DNA of 33,073 nucleotides from Prochlorococcus sp. AG-418-F16. GTDB lineage: Bacteria > Cyanobacteriota > Cyanobacteriia > PCC-6307 > Cyanobiaceae. Location of the stretch: contig QCLW01000014.1 in assembly GCA_003214235.1 (NCBI GenBank), positions 1 to 33,073 of the forward strand, given 5' to 3'. The notes under the pieces were generated by a model. It had not been told where the DNA came from. It ran no database searches and saw only the letters and a program-made list of their open reading frames with translations. Shown here in pieces: positions 9,106 through 17,842 of the stretch (its first letter is position 1; each line of letters opens with the position of its first letter). Made by a program: the position numbers and the translations under genes.

Positions 9106-10221
9106 ATGAGCTTCGGTAACAATCCAAACTTTGATCAATCGAGAGAAATCCTTCCAAGCCAAAACGCCAAAATAGAAGTTATTGGCGTTGGCGGTGGTGG
9201 AAGTAATGCTATAAACAGAATGATTGATAGTGATCTAGAAGGTGTATCATTTCGAGTTCTCAATACTGATGCACAAGCACTACTACAATCGTCGGCAGAG
9301 CGAAGGGTTCAATTAGGTCAGAACTTAACAAGAGGTCTTGGAGCGGGAGGTAATCCAAGTATTGGTCAAAAGGCCGCAGAAGAATCTAGAGAGGAGCTTC
9401 AACAATCACTAGAAGGTTCTGACTTGGTATTCATAGCTGCAGGAATGGGTGGAGGTACTGGCACAGGAGCAGCTCCAGTTGTTGCTGAAATAGCAAAACA
9501 AAGCGGTGCATTAACTATTGGCATAGTAACTAAACCTTTTTCTTTCGAAGGAAAAAGGAGAATGCGTCAAGCAGAAGAAGGAATTGCGAGATTAGCAGAA
9601 AATGTTGATACTCTTATTGTCATACCAAATGATCGTTTAAAAGAAGTTTCTGCAGGTGCTTCTATTCAAGAAGCGTTCAGAAATGCTGATGATGTTTTAA
9701 GAATGGGAGTTCAAGGTATAAGTGAAGTAATTACACGCCCTGGCGAAGTTAATCTTGACTTTGCTGATGTTAGATCAGTTATGACAGAAGCTGGTACAGC
9801 ACTTCTTGGAATGGGGATTGGATCTGGCCGATCTAGGGCTATGGAGGCTGCTCAAGCTGCAATTAATAGTCCTTTACTAGAAGCAGGAAGAATTGATGGA
9901 GCAAAAGGTTGTCTTGTAAATATAACTGGAGGAATAGATATGACTCTTGACGATGTTACTGCAGTTGGTGAAGTTATTAGTAATGTCGTAGATAAGGATG
10001 CAAATATAATCGTTGGTCAAGCGGTTAACGAATCAATGGAAGGTGAGATACAAGTTACTGTAATTGCTACCGGTTTCGAAACAAATCAACCATTAAACCA
10101 ACAAAGAATTAAAAACAGATTATCAAATCAAACCTTATATAATTTTTCCGACAACAAAGAATCAGGCGCTAGTATCCCTGAGTTTTTGAGATTAAGGCAA
10201 AATAAAAAAGATATGGATTAA
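9106..10221 (+). CDS. ftsZ: Cell division GTPase FtsZ
   Basis: Tubulin-like GTPase that forms the Z ring. The GTP-binding core begins [17 protein letters not shown]. The tubulin signature [17 protein letters not shown], the NDRL segment and the T7 catalytic loop [11 protein letters not shown] are all present. The protein ends in [11 protein letters not shown], the conserved C-terminal peptide that binds FtsA/ZipN/SepF-type partners. The linker between core and tail is short (about 25-30 residues). Two starts are possible: ATG at 9070 adds 12 residues, ATG at 9106 gives MSFGNNPNF and a 371-residue protein. I prefer 9106 because the extra residues resemble no FtsZ N terminus. The roughly 180 bases after ftsQ are AT-rich with no clear gene. 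It converges on the SRP RNA, whose GC-rich helix lies 15 bases past the stop and could help end ftsZ transcripts. Confidence 0.97.
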   Translation: MSFGNNPNFDQSREILPSQNAKIEVIGVGGGGSNAINRMIDSDLEGVSFRVLNTDAQALLQSSAERRVQLGQNLTRGLGAGGNPSIGQKAAEESREELQQSLEGSDLVFIAAGMGGGTGTGAAPVVAEIAKQSGALTIGIVTKPFSFEGKRRMRQAEEGIARLAENVDTLIVIPNDRLKEVSAGASIQEAFRNADDVLRMGVQGISEVITRPGEVNLDFADVRSVMTEAGTALLGMGIGSGRSRAMEAAQAAINSPLLEAGRIDGAKGCLVNITGGIDMTLDDVTAVGEVISNVVDKDANIIVGQAVNESMEGEIQVTVIATGFETNQPLNQQRIKNRLSNQTLYNFSDNKESGASIPEFLRLRQNKKDMD

Positions 10222-10236
10222 AAGGTAAAATAAAGT

Positions 10237-10330
10237 GACTCGGTTATCTCGCCTGCCTCAAGCATCCCTTGTGGCTGCTACCTTCCGGTCCTGACCAGGT
10301 TTAGGCGTTAAAACCGCGAAAGGCCGAGTC
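10237..10330 (-). ncRNA. ffs: Signal recognition particle RNA (4.5S, small bacterial type)
   Basis: On the minus strand the sequence holds the invariant SRP Alu-less hairpin: CCTGGTCAGGACCGG, then AAGG and TAGCAGCC, i.e. the GGAA-type tetraloop and the symmetric and asymmetric loops bound by the Ffh M domain. The ends pair (GACTCGG at the 5' end with CCGAGTC at the 3' end), defining a rod of about 94 bases. On the plus strand it appears as the complement (GGCTGCTACCTTCCGGTCC), so the strand is certain. It lies between convergent ftsZ and divergent panB. Confidence 0.96.
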
Positions 10331-10336
10331 ATAAAC

Positions 10337-10345
10337 ATATTAGCA
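10337..10345 (-). promoter_or_regulatory. Extended -10 promoter element for the SRP RNA
   Basis: Read on the minus strand, TGCTAATAT places a TAATAT -10 hexamer, with the TGn extension, six bases upstream of the predicted SRP RNA 5' end at 10330. No convincing -35 hexamer is seen at the usual spacing, which an extended -10 can tolerate. It lies within the short gap before panB. Confidence 0.5.
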
Positions 10346-10376
10346 ATTCTTGATTAAAAAAGATACTGAAATAATT

Positions 10377-11150
10377 ATGTTACCTTCAGACCTCGTTAAG
10401 TATAAAGAAAAATCCCAAAAAATAATTGCATTAACGGCATGGGACTCCATATCAGGATCTATTGCTGAACAAGCCAATGTTGATCTCGTCCTCGTAGGAG
10501 ATTCCTTAGCAATGGTCTGTTTAGGATACAAATCGACATTGCCATTAACTTTAGAAAACATAATTTATCATACTAATGCTGTTTCAAGAGGATTTAAAAA
10601 GAAAATTGAGGAACAACCTTTGGTCGTTTCAGATATGCCTTTTTTGACTTATCAATGTGGAGAGGATAAAGCTGTTGCTTATGCAGGGAGAATCATTCAG
10701 AGCACTTATGCAAAAGCTGTAAAGGTAGAAGGAGCTGAACCGGAAATACAAAAAGTTATTTCAAGGTTAATAAGAATGGGAATCCCTGTTATGGGTCATC
10801 TAGGGCTTACACCACAAAGTTATTTAAATCTTGGATTAAGAAAACAAGGGGAGAGCTTAGAAAGCCAAGAAAAAATCAAGAAAGAGGCTTCTATACTAGA
10901 AAATTTAGGATGTTTTTCAATAGTTCTTGAACATATTCCTGAGTTGCTTGCTAAAGAGATACAAAATAACATAACTATTCCCACAATTGGCATTGGTGCA
11001 GGAAATTATTGTGATGGACAAGTAAGAGTTACTGCAGATTTGTTAGGCCTTAATGATGACCAACCTCCATTTTGCCAGCCTGTTATTCAAGGGAAGAAAT
11101 TATTTAAGGATAAATTAAAAGAATGGGTCGCCTCTGAAAGACTTAATTAA
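10377..11150 (+). CDS. panB: 3-methyl-2-oxobutanoate hydroxymethyltransferase
   Basis: First committed step of pantothenate synthesis: transfers a hydroxymethyl group from methylene-THF to ketoisovalerate. TIM-barrel marks visible are ALTAWDSISGSIAEQANVD near the N terminus, the metal aspartate in LVGDSLAMV, SDMPFLTY, KVEGAE, MGHLGLTPQS, and the C-terminal TIGIGAGNYCDGQVRV. The open frame begins at a TTG at 10350 (nine extra residues), but the first ATG at 10377 gives the natural MLPSDLVKYKEKS start and leaves 46 bases from the SRP RNA, so I use it (257 residues). The 3' end overlaps the convergent hemW-like gene by 8 bases. ilvC, which supplies the same branched-chain keto acid pathway, is also in this window but not adjacent. 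Confidence 0.95.
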   Translation: MLPSDLVKYKEKSQKIIALTAWDSISGSIAEQANVDLVLVGDSLAMVCLGYKSTLPLTLENIIYHTNAVSRGFKKKIEEQPLVVSDMPFLTYQCGEDKAVAYAGRIIQSTYAKAVKVEGAEPEIQKVISRLIRMGIPVMGHLGLTPQSYLNLGLRKQGESLESQEKIKKEASILENLGCFSIVLEHIPELLAKEIQNNITIPTIGIGAGNYCDGQVRVTADLLGLNDDQPPFCQPVIQGKKLFKDKLKEWVASERLN

Positions 11151-12366
11151 TCTCATCCCACCATTTAAACATAGAAATAAGAATTTGATTACTTAGCTCC
11201 ATACCTTTTGGATCACTTAAAAAGATCCTATTCCCCTTTCTCTCTAACAGTCCACTTTCAAAAAATCTGTCCCATTCTTGAAGTAATTTTTTTAAATTAA
11301 TTTCAAATTTTTTGTTTTCCCAGTTTTGTTCTTTAAACACTTTATAGATATCTATACCCTCTTTAAGTCTCAATCCCAACATTATTTTCTCATCAAGTTC
11401 TTTATAGATAAAATCCTTATTAGTTAGGGATGAGTCTAGATTAAGTTCGCATTGCCTAATTACCCATTCTTTATAATCTTTACTAATTCTTGGCCTAGTT
11501 AACTTTTCCCCCCAAGGAGAACTAGTGGAACCTTGACCAAAACCCCACCAGCCTAATCCACTCCAATAAACTCTATTATGTCTTGATTGATGTCTCGGGA
11601 GACAATAGTTTGAGATTTCATATCTTGAATACCCTAATGTTTTTAAGATAAAATGAGTTGATTCACTATTTCTAAAAGCCTCTTCATTACTTGGAAGTTT
11701 TAACTTTCCTAATTTAAGTAATTTCTTAAAAACAGTTCCATTTTCAATATTTAAATCATAAATGGATATATGTGGTGGCAAAAACGTTATTGTTTTTTTT
11801 AAGTCATCTTGCCACTCTTTAAATCCACTAAGTGGCAAATTTTGAATTAAATCTAAGCTCCAGCTTTTTATTAACCCAGAATCATATACTTTCTTCAACC
11901 ATAAACAAGATTTTTCAGCATCCTCTCTCAAATGCCTCCTTCCAGACTTTTGAAGTATCTGATTATTAAAACTTTGTACTCCGAGACTAAATCTATTTAT
12001 CCCAGCATTTATAAATCCATAAAGATCATCTTGATTAAAACTTGCTGGGTCAACCTCCATAGTGATTTCAGCACCATTATCAATTCCATAATTTTCTTTA
12101 AAAAGATCAATTAATTCTTTGATTTGTTTAGGATCCAAAATTGATGGTGTGCCACCTCCTAAATAAAGTGTCGAAAGAGGTGATTTATGCTTAATTGACA
12201 ATATTTCCTTGTATAAAAAGTACAAATATTCTTTAACAGTTTTGTTTCCATAACCTTGTAAAGTTTCAACTTTGTTCCCAAGTGGAATAACTGCAAAATC
12301 ACAATAAAAACACCTCCTATGACAAAAAGGGATGTGTACATAGGCACTTCTTGGAAACTTATTCAT
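11143..12366 (-). CDS. hemW: HemW-like radical SAM protein (coproporphyrinogen III oxidase family)
   Basis: Oxygen-independent coproporphyrinogen oxidase family, 407 residues. The radical SAM cluster motif is YVHIPFCHRRCFYCDF with C15, C19 and C22. The GGGTPS segment (LYLGGGTPSILD), EVDPASF, the RFSLGVQSFN strand and the C-terminal HemN_C region are all recognisable. True HemN has an N-terminal extension with extra residues before the cluster and an additional cysteine (CxxxCxxCxC); here the motif starts within ten residues of the N terminus and no fourth cysteine follows, which is the HemW (haem chaperone) pattern. The start is an ATG. It converges on panB with an 8-base overlap and is divergent from the PIN-TRAM gene across 96 bases. 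Confidence 0.87.
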   Translation of the reverse strand: MNKFPRSAYVHIPFCHRRCFYCDFAVIPLGNKVETLQGYGNKTVKEYLYFLYKEILSIKHKSPLSTLYLGGGTPSILDPKQIKELIDLFKENYGIDNGAEITMEVDPASFNQDDLYGFINAGINRFSLGVQSFNNQILQKSGRRHLREDAEKSCLWLKKVYDSGLIKSWSLDLIQNLPLSGFKEWQDDLKKTITFLPPHISIYDLNIENGTVFKKLLKLGKLKLPSNEEAFRNSESTHFILKTLGYSRYEISNYCLPRHQSRHNRVYWSGLGWWGFGQGSTSSPWGEKLTRPRISKDYKEWVIRQCELNLDSSLTNKDFIYKELDEKIMLGLRLKEGIDIYKVFKEQNWENKKFEINLKKLLQEWDRFFESGLLERKGNRIFLSDPKGMELSNQILISMFKWWDEIN

Positions 12367-12462
12367 AATTTAGATACATTTTTAAGCTCCAAAAAAGTAT
12401 TAAGGATCGAAAAAAATAAAATCCTTATTTACTCAATTAATAAATCCTAGTAGATTATAGAT

Positions 12463-13572
12463 ATGACAGATATCTTGGTATTAATTTTATTTATATTATC
12501 TGGGGCTGCTTCAGGATGGCTTGGGGTTGATTTATTGCCAGTAGACATACTCAAACAGGTATCCAATGTAGAAGGTTTCAGAATTGTTTTAGCGATAATA
12601 GGTTTGTTTATAGGATTAGCAGCAGGTTTTGTATTCCTTCAACTTAGAAAGACGTTTCTTGATCAAATAAGAACAATGCCCACAGACTTATTAATAAGTA
12701 GATCGGTTGGCTTAATTTTAGGATTACTTGTTGCGAATCTCCTACTTGCTCCGATACTATTAATTCCTTTCCCCAGAGAAGTCTTTTTTGCAAAGCCCTT
12801 AGCAGCTATATTAAGCAATATTTTCTTTGGTGTTCTTGGTTATAAGTTAGCAGATACCCATGGAAGGACATTATTGAGATTATTCAATCCAAATAATACT
12901 GATGCATATCTAATTAATGAAGGAATACTCCCTGCTGCAAGTCCAAAAATTCTTGATACCAGTGTAATTATTGACGGCAGAATAAATGGCCTATTAAGTT
13001 GCGGATTGTTGGAAGGGCAATTAATTGTTGCTCAAAGTGTAATTGATGAGTTACAAACTTTAGCTGACTCAAGCAGTAATGAAAAAAGGTCTAAAGGTAG
13101 AAGAGGTTTAAAATTATTGAAAGAATTAAGAGATTTATACGGAAGAAGACTTGTAATAAATCCAACAAAGTATGAAGGTAATGGGGTTGATGAAAAACTT
13201 TTAAAAATTACTGAGGATATGACAGGAACTCTAATTACTGCCGATTATAATCTCTCCCAGATTGCGGAAGTTAAAGAATTAAAAGTTATGAATCTGAGTG
13301 ATTTAGTCATTGCTTTAAGACCAGAAGTACAGCCAGGAGAATCACTTAATATAAAAATCGTAAGAGAGGGTAAAGAAAAAATGCAAGGTATTGGATATTT
13401 GGATGACGGAACGATGGTAGTAATTGATGAAGCAAAGAATTTTGTTGGAAGCAGATTAGATATTGTTATCACAGGAGCACTACAAACTCCTACTGGAAGA
13501 ATGGTATTTGGAAAACTGATAAATAATCCTGAGTCAAACAAATCTTTTAAATCACCAGCGACACATGGCTAA
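12463..13572 (+). CDS. Membrane-bound PIN-TRAM domain protein (YacL type)
   Basis: 369 residues in three parts. Residues 1-125 hold four hydrophobic segments (about 3-25, 41-60, 80-101 and 108-128). Residues about 162-290 are a PIN ribonuclease-like domain starting KILDTSVIIDGRING, with the metal aspartate D165, a second acidic site in VIDELQTLAD and a late ITADYNLSQIAEV. Residues about 305-360 are a TRAM RNA-binding domain (VREGKEKMQGIGYLDDGTMVVIDEA, GALQTPTGRMVFGK). This is the architecture of YacL and related cyanobacterial proteins sometimes annotated as PilT-domain ATPases, although no ATPase motif is present. A membrane-tethered RNA nuclease role is plausible but unproven. clpR starts 31 bases downstream on the same strand. 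Confidence 0.88.
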   Translation: MTDILVLILFILSGAASGWLGVDLLPVDILKQVSNVEGFRIVLAIIGLFIGLAAGFVFLQLRKTFLDQIRTMPTDLLISRSVGLILGLLVANLLLAPILLIPFPREVFFAKPLAAILSNIFFGVLGYKLADTHGRTLLRLFNPNNTDAYLINEGILPAASPKILDTSVIIDGRINGLLSCGLLEGQLIVAQSVIDELQTLADSSSNEKRSKGRRGLKLLKELRDLYGRRLVINPTKYEGNGVDEKLLKITEDMTGTLITADYNLSQIAEVKELKVMNLSDLVIALRPEVQPGESLNIKIVREGKEKMQGIGYLDDGTMVVIDEAKNFVGSRLDIVITGALQTPTGRMVFGKLINNPESNKSFKSPATHG

Positions 13573-13603
13573 ATCTAGCTAGAATCAAATCAATCTTAAT
13601 TTC

Positions 13604-14275
13604 ATGATACAAATGACTGTATCTGCTCCTTATTACGGCGAAAACACCGTTATGAGGACCCCGCCCCCTGATCTCCCCTCTCTTTTACTGAAAGAGAGAA
13701 TCGTCTATCTTGGTTTGCCATTATTTTCAGATGATGATGCAAAAAGACAACTAGGAATGGATGTTACTGAGCTAATCATTGCTCAACTTCTTTATCTAGA
13801 GTTTGAGGATCCAGAAAAACCTATCTATTTCTACATCAATTCAACAGGGACAAGTTGGTACACTGGTGACGCAGTTGGGTTCGAAACAGAAGCCTTCGCT
13901 ATCTGCGATACAATAAGCTACATTAAGCCTCCAGTTCATACAATATGTATTGGACAAGCAATGGGGACGGCTGCAGTAATCCTTTCATCTGGCACTAAGG
14001 GGCAAAGAGCCGCTCTTCCGCATGCATCTATTGTTTTACATCAACCTATAAGCGGAGCAAGAGGTCAAGCAACCGATATTCAAATAAGAGCTGAGGAAGT
14101 TTTGAAAAATAAAAAATCAATGCTGGAGATTTTATCTCGTAATACTGGAAAGACTGTCGAAGAACTCTCTAAAGACTCTGACAGGATGAGTTATCTCAAC
14201 CCTCAAGAAGCCATGGATTATGGAGTTATCGATAGAATACTTACAAGTCAAAAAGATTTACCAAATAAAATTTAA
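13604..14275 (+). CDS. clpR: ClpR, catalytically inactive ClpP paralogue
   Basis: ClpP-fold subunit, 223 residues, that joins active ClpP in a mixed protease ring. The fold is clear ([39 protein letters not shown]). Aligned by eye with the ClpP next door, the catalytic serine is replaced by Gly121 and the catalytic aspartate by Met195, while His146 is kept. It also carries an insertion around [15 protein letters not shown] (84-98) that ordinary ClpP lacks and that is known in cyanobacterial ClpR. The N terminus is longer than in ClpP ([20 protein letters not shown]). It precedes the active clpP by 26 bases, the clpR-clpP3 operon order known from cyanobacteria. The start is the ATG at 13604; a second in-frame ATG lies three codons in. 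Confidence 0.93.
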   Translation: MIQMTVSAPYYGENTVMRTPPPDLPSLLLKERIVYLGLPLFSDDDAKRQLGMDVTELIIAQLLYLEFEDPEKPIYFYINSTGTSWYTGDAVGFETEAFAICDTISYIKPPVHTICIGQAMGTAAVILSSGTKGQRAALPHASIVLHQPISGARGQATDIQIRAEEVLKNKKSMLEILSRNTGKTVEELSKDSDRMSYLNPQEAMDYGVIDRILTSQKDLPNKI

Positions 14276-14301
14276 CTCTCACAAACAACTATTTTAAAAT
14301 C

Positions 14302-14913
14302 ATGCCAATAGGAACTCCAAGCGTGCCTTATAGACTTCCCGGAAGTCAATACGAAAGATGGGTTGACATATATACAAGACTAGGTGTTGAAAGAATTCTT
14401 TTTCTTGGACAAGAAGTGAATGATGGAATTGCTAATAGCCTTGTTGCACAAATGCTTTATCTAGATTCTGATGACAATTCCAAACCTATCTATCTATATA
14501 TAAATAGCCCAGGAGGATCAGTAACTGCTGGCTTGGCTATATATGACACTATCAAATACGTAAAAAGTGATGTGGTAACCATTTGCGTAGGCCTCGCAGC
14601 CTCAATGGGAGCATTCCTATTGGCCGCTGGCACAAAAGGTAAAAGAGTTGCTTTGCCTCATAGCAGAATAATGATTCATCAACCCTTAGGAGGAACATCT
14701 CAACGCCAAGCAAGTGATATTGAAATAGAAGCTAAGGAAATATTAAGAATTAAAGATATGTTAAATATGTCTATGGCAGATATGACAGGCCAATCATTTG
14801 AGAAAATTGAAAAGGATACCGATAGAGATTATTTTCTAAGTGCGGAAGAGGCAAAAAACTATGGCTTAATTGATAGAGTAATCACACATCCAAGCGAAGT
14901 AAATCAGTCTTAA
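14302..14913 (+). CDS. clpP: ATP-dependent Clp protease proteolytic subunit (ClpP3 type)
   Basis: Serine protease subunit, 203 residues. The full catalytic triad is visible: S101 in [15 protein letters not shown]126 in [10 protein letters not shown], and D176 in DTDRDYFLS. Other family marks are [18 protein letters not shown] and [14 protein letters not shown]. The partner is the inactive ClpR encoded directly upstream; in Synechococcus the ClpP3/R ring works with ClpC and is essential, which I extend to this protein by family membership and position. ilvC begins 110 bases downstream after an AT-rich stretch with no clear hairpin. Confidence 0.96.
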   Translation: MPIGTPSVPYRLPGSQYERWVDIYTRLGVERILFLGQEVNDGIANSLVAQMLYLDSDDNSKPIYLYINSPGGSVTAGLAIYDTIKYVKSDVVTICVGLAASMGAFLLAAGTKGKRVALPHSRIMIHQPLGGTSQRQASDIEIEAKEILRIKDMLNMSMADMTGQSFEKIEKDTDRDYFLSAEEAKNYGLIDRVITHPSEVNQS

Positions 14914-15023
14914 ATTTTCTAAATAAATATTTAAATTTTCATTTTTAAATTAATAATTTTTTGGTTTATTTACACCTTTAATGTCTAAAATAATAATTAT
15001 CAAATGCAAAGAAGCTACAACTA

Positions 15024-16013
15024 ATGACGCAACTCTTTTACGACACAGATGCAGATCTAAGTCTTTTAAATAATAAAACAATAGCGATTATTGGATATGG
15101 TTCACAAGGTCACGCACATGCCCTAAACCTTAAAGATAGTGGTATGGACGTAATCGTAGGATTATATAAAGGGAGTAAGTCTGAAGGCAAAGCTATTAGC
15201 GATGGACTACAAGTTTTTACAGTTTCTGAAGCTTGCGAAAAAGCAGACTGGATTATGATTCTCCTCCCAGATGAGTTTCAGAAAGATGTTTACCTAAAAG
15301 AAATAGAACCAAACTTAAAAGAAGGAAAGATATTAAGTTTTGCTCATGGCTTTAATATTAGATTCGGACTTATTAAACCTCCCAGTTTTGTGGATGTTGT
15401 AATGATTGCCCCGAAAGGACCTGGACACACTGTTCGTTGGGAATATCAGAATGGTCAAGGTGTACCTGCATTGTTCGCAGTTGAACAGGATTCTTCTGGA
15501 AGTGCAAGATCATTGGCAATGGCTTACGCTAAAGGGATTGGAGGAACGCGCGCTGGGATACTTGAAACAAATTTCAAAGAAGAAACAGAAACTGATTTAT
15601 TTGGCGAACAAGCGGTTTTATGCGGAGGCTTATCAGAACTCGTCAAATCAGGCTTCGAAACTCTTGTAGAGGCAGGATATCAACCAGAACTTGCATACTT
15701 CGAATGTTTACATGAAGTTAAACTAATTGTTGATCTAATGGTGAAGGGAGGCTTATCTCAAATGAGAGATTCCATTTCTAATACTGCAGAATATGGAGAT
15801 TATGTAAGTGGCAAAAGACTTATCAATAGCGATACAAAGAGAGAAATGCAGAAAATTCTAAAAGATATTCAGGATGGAACTTTCGCTAAGAATTTTGTAG
15901 AAGAATGTGATAAAAATAAACCCTTAATGACAAAATTAAGAGAAGAGAACTCAAAACATGAAATTGAGAAAGTAGGAAAAGGTCTGCGCTCGATGTTCAG
16001 TTGGCTGAAATAA
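15024..16013 (+). CDS. ilvC: Ketol-acid reductoisomerase (NADP+)
   Basis: Second step of valine, leucine and isoleucine synthesis, converting acetolactate to dihydroxyisovalerate. At 329 residues it is a class I (short) enzyme. The Rossmann loop [12 protein letters not shown] begins at residue 24. Active-site residues seen are H108 (SFAHGFNI), K131 (APKGPGH), and the metal ligands D191 and E195 ([12 protein letters not shown]); [13 protein letters not shown] and the terminal LRSMFSWLK are also typical. The start is an ATG at 15024. The cbiB gene starts inside its last 13 bases, so the two are probably translated from one message. Confidence 0.97.
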   Translation: MTQLFYDTDADLSLLNNKTIAIIGYGSQGHAHALNLKDSGMDVIVGLYKGSKSEGKAISDGLQVFTVSEACEKADWIMILLPDEFQKDVYLKEIEPNLKEGKILSFAHGFNIRFGLIKPPSFVDVVMIAPKGPGHTVRWEYQNGQGVPALFAVEQDSSGSARSLAMAYAKGIGGTRAGILETNFKEETETDLFGEQAVLCGGLSELVKSGFETLVEAGYQPELAYFECLHEVKLIVDLMVKGGLSQMRDSISNTAEYGDYVSGKRLINSDTKREMQKILKDIQDGTFAKNFVEECDKNKPLMTKLREENSKHEIEKVGKGLRSMFSWLK

Positions 16014-17026
16014 ATTTATTTTTAATATTTCTTGGATCGATTGGTTTTGATTTGTTAATCGGTGATCCAAGATTTTTAATCCACCCGGTTCAAATAATTG
16101 GCTTTTACATAAAAAAGATATCTGATTACCTCATAAATAATTTTGGAAAAAATAAAAAGATATTATTTTGGGGCGGTTTCATGCTCGCCATATCTACTAT
16201 TGGAATTAGTTTTAGTTTAGGAAAATTGATAGAACTCAGTTATGTGCAATCAAGAAATCATTTTTTTAGTGGATTATTAATTTTTTTTGGACTTTCAAGT
16301 TGTATTGCGACTAAAGGACTTATTTCAAGTGTTAAAGAGATTGCAGAGTTAATAGAACGCAAGGAAATTAATAACCAAAATAAGAAAATAATCAAAGAGA
16401 AGGTTCAAAGAATAGTAAGTAGGGATGTAAGTTCATCTTCTATAGAACATCTTTTGAGATCTAGTACCGAAAGTCTTACCGAAAATTCTGTTGATGGAAT
16501 ATTTGGGCCATTATTTTGGATTTTTATTGGAATTGTTTTTATGAAGGTTTCAATTTTCCTACCAGGGCCTTTGTCACTTGGTTTTTCTTATAAAGCAATA
16601 AGTACTTTAGATTCAATGATAGGTTACAAATATGATTACTTTAGATATTTAGGTTTTTCCAGTGCAAAAATCGAAGATATTTTTACGTTTATTCCTTCAA
16701 GATTAGTATTATTCACGTTACCTTTAGTTGGTTCCAAAGTTAATGAGTATATATCAATCATAAAAAAAAGTTATCTTGATGGCAAAAAATATGATTCACC
16801 TAATGCGGGAATTTCAGAAGCTATATTTGCTTATATTGCCGGTATTAAATTGGGAGGAAAAAGTAAATATAAAAATGAAATCATTAAAAAGCCAATAATC
16901 AATGCAACTGGAGAAACTTGCACTGGCGAGAAAATTAAATTAATTTGTCAATTAATTTTGAGATTACAATTTTTATGGATAATAATTTTTTGTCTTATTT
17001 TTTTTATAATTTCGCGTTTAATTTAA
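16001..17026 (+). CDS. cbiB: Adenosylcobinamide-phosphate synthase
   Basis: Integral membrane enzyme of cobalamin (pseudocobalamin in picocyanobacteria) synthesis that attaches the aminopropanol arm to adenosylcobyric acid. 341 residues with several hydrophobic segments. The N-terminal signature [19 protein letters not shown] is characteristic of CbiB/CobD, as are the SRDVSSS segment, [31 protein letters not shown], and [16 protein letters not shown] followed by LGG. The start is a TTG at 16001 inside ilvC (13-base overlap); the next Met is about 55 residues later, past the signature, so a non-ATG start is required. No other cobamide gene is in the window, so its placement behind ilvC looks like genome packing rather than pathway clustering. 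Confidence 0.93.
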   Translation: MAEINLFLIFLGSIGFDLLIGDPRFLIHPVQIIGFYIKKISDYLINNFGKNKKILFWGGFMLAISTIGISFSLGKLIELSYVQSRNHFFSGLLIFFGLSSCIATKGLISSVKEIAELIERKEINNQNKKIIKEKVQRIVSRDVSSSSIEHLLRSSTESLTENSVDGIFGPLFWIFIGIVFMKVSIFLPGPLSLGFSYKAISTLDSMIGYKYDYFRYLGFSSAKIEDIFTFIPSRLVLFTLPLVGSKVNEYISIIKKSYLDGKKYDSPNAGISEAIFAYIAGIKLGGKSKYKNEIIKKPIINATGETCTGEKIKLICQLILRLQFLWIIIFCLIFFIISRLI

Positions 17027-17072
17027 TAGTAACTTAGTTTAAAAATTATTAATATAAATAGAAAAAGACTCT

Positions 17073-17318
17073 ATGAAAGAAAAAGACTCTCCGATAGAAA
17101 ATCAAAATAATGATTTTACTAATAAATCATCAACTGATAATGAATACTCAAAATGGGTGGACAATCAGGGGGATGAAGTAAAGAATGTTTTTGGATTTAA
17201 TAGCAGTGCTGAGCTTGTGAATGGTAGAGCGGCTATGATCGGATTCTTAATGCTAATATTAACCGAATTGGTTTTTAGCGGCAGACCTGTGACTTCTTCA
17301 ATTTTTGGTATCAATTAA
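17073..17318 (+). CDS. hli: High-light-inducible protein (one-helix chlorophyll-binding type)
   Basis: 81 residues. The C-terminal half is a single LHC-type helix with the chlorophyll-binding signature AELVNGRAAMIGF (E47, N50, R52) followed by LMLILTELVFSG, so this is an Hli/SCP family protein expected in the thylakoid membrane, binding chlorophyll and carotenoid in photoprotection and photosystem assembly. The first 40 residues are polar, rich in Asn, Asp, Ser and Lys, and longer than in many Hlips. The start is an ATG at 17073; a TAATAT at 17050-17055 could be a -10 element, which would give a very short leader. A small membrane protein gene begins one base after its stop. Confidence 0.9.
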   Translation: MKEKDSPIENQNNDFTNKSSTDNEYSKWVDNQGDEVKNVFGFNSSAELVNGRAAMIGFLMLILTELVFSGRPVTSSIFGIN

Positions 17319-17319
17319 A

Positions 17320-17532
17320 ATGGAAGAAAAAAAAGCAAATCCAATAAAAGTATTCCTATATATATCTGTATGGGTAATAATTTGGGGGACATTAGGTTCT
17401 TTCATAGATTATCCTCTTTATAAAAATAAAATTTACTTAGAAGGAAGCATATATCAGTATCTTACTTTCATCATTACAGCGATAATTTCCATACTGTGTG
17501 CAAAGTTTTTTTATAAAAAATTTGATTTATAA
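17320..17532 (+). CDS. Small two-helix membrane protein downstream of hli
   Basis: No function recognised; 70 residues from the ATG at 17320, one base after the hli stop. A TTG at 17305 would overlap hli by 14 bases and is less likely. Two hydrophobic segments (about 8-29, VFLYISVWVIIWGTLGSFID, and about 41-61, YLTFIITAIISILCAKFF) flank a short polar loop with a basic C terminus (FYKKFDL), consistent with an integral membrane protein. Its tight spacing after hli suggests co-transcription and perhaps a thylakoid location; that is inference. Its TAA stop interlocks with that of the convergent gene in the palindrome TTATAA. Confidence 0.7.
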   Translation: MEEKKANPIKVFLYISVWVIIWGTLGSFIDYPLYKNKIYLEGSIYQYLTFIITAIISILCAKFFYKKFDL

Positions 17533-17784
17533 AAATTTATACCTAAATTTCTTAATAATCTTAGCTACTTCTTTGTTGTCATTTGACTCGTAAAGTATCC
17601 ACTGATGTGTTTCAGTGTCATGATCACAACCATAATTAACAGATAGGTTATCGTAGTTTGAGAGATATGAATGACAATACTGATCTGCCTCAAAAGCAGA
17701 ATCATAACCTGTTAGAAAGTATATCAATAATAGAACAAGTGCTAACAAAAAAGATAATTGAAAAACTAAATTAACTATCTTCAT
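17527..17784 (-). CDS. Small membrane-anchored hypothetical protein
   Basis: 85 residues, not recognised. An N-terminal hydrophobic segment (about 6-25, LVFQLSFLLALVLLLIYFLTG) is a signal anchor or uncleaved signal peptide. The remainder (DSAFEADQYCHSYLSNYDN...) is polar with two cysteines (in QYCHS and YGCDHD) that could form a disulphide if exported, and it ends in a basic tail. ATG start at 17784. The gene is first in a minus-strand set of small genes with gaps of 58 and 54 bases. Codon use is AT-rich like its neighbours. Confidence 0.6.
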   Translation of the reverse strand: MKIVNLVFQLSFLLALVLLLIYFLTGYDSAFEADQYCHSYLSNYDNLSVNYGCDHDTETHQWILYESNDNKEVAKIIKKFRYKFL

Positions 17785-17842
17785 AAGAATTTCTAAAATT
17801 TAAATATATCATCTCAAAAAATATTTCGGTCTAAAAATATAG

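Noticed and set aside
12401-12427. Inverted repeat TAAGGAT ... ATCCTTA between hemW and the PIN-TRAM gene
   Set aside because: Seven-base arms with a 13-base A-rich loop in AT-rich DNA between divergent genes; too weak to call a terminator or operator.
13245-13541. Minus-strand open frame inside the PIN-TRAM gene
   Set aside because: Shadow of the TRAM domain coding sequence.
15406-15669. Second plus-strand frame inside ilvC (87 codons)
   Set aside because: Overlaps the catalytic core of ilvC in another frame; composition follows from the ilvC codons.
17050-17055. TAATAT as hli promoter -10
   Set aside because: Such hexamers are common by chance in this base composition and no -35 was found; noted only in the hli entry.
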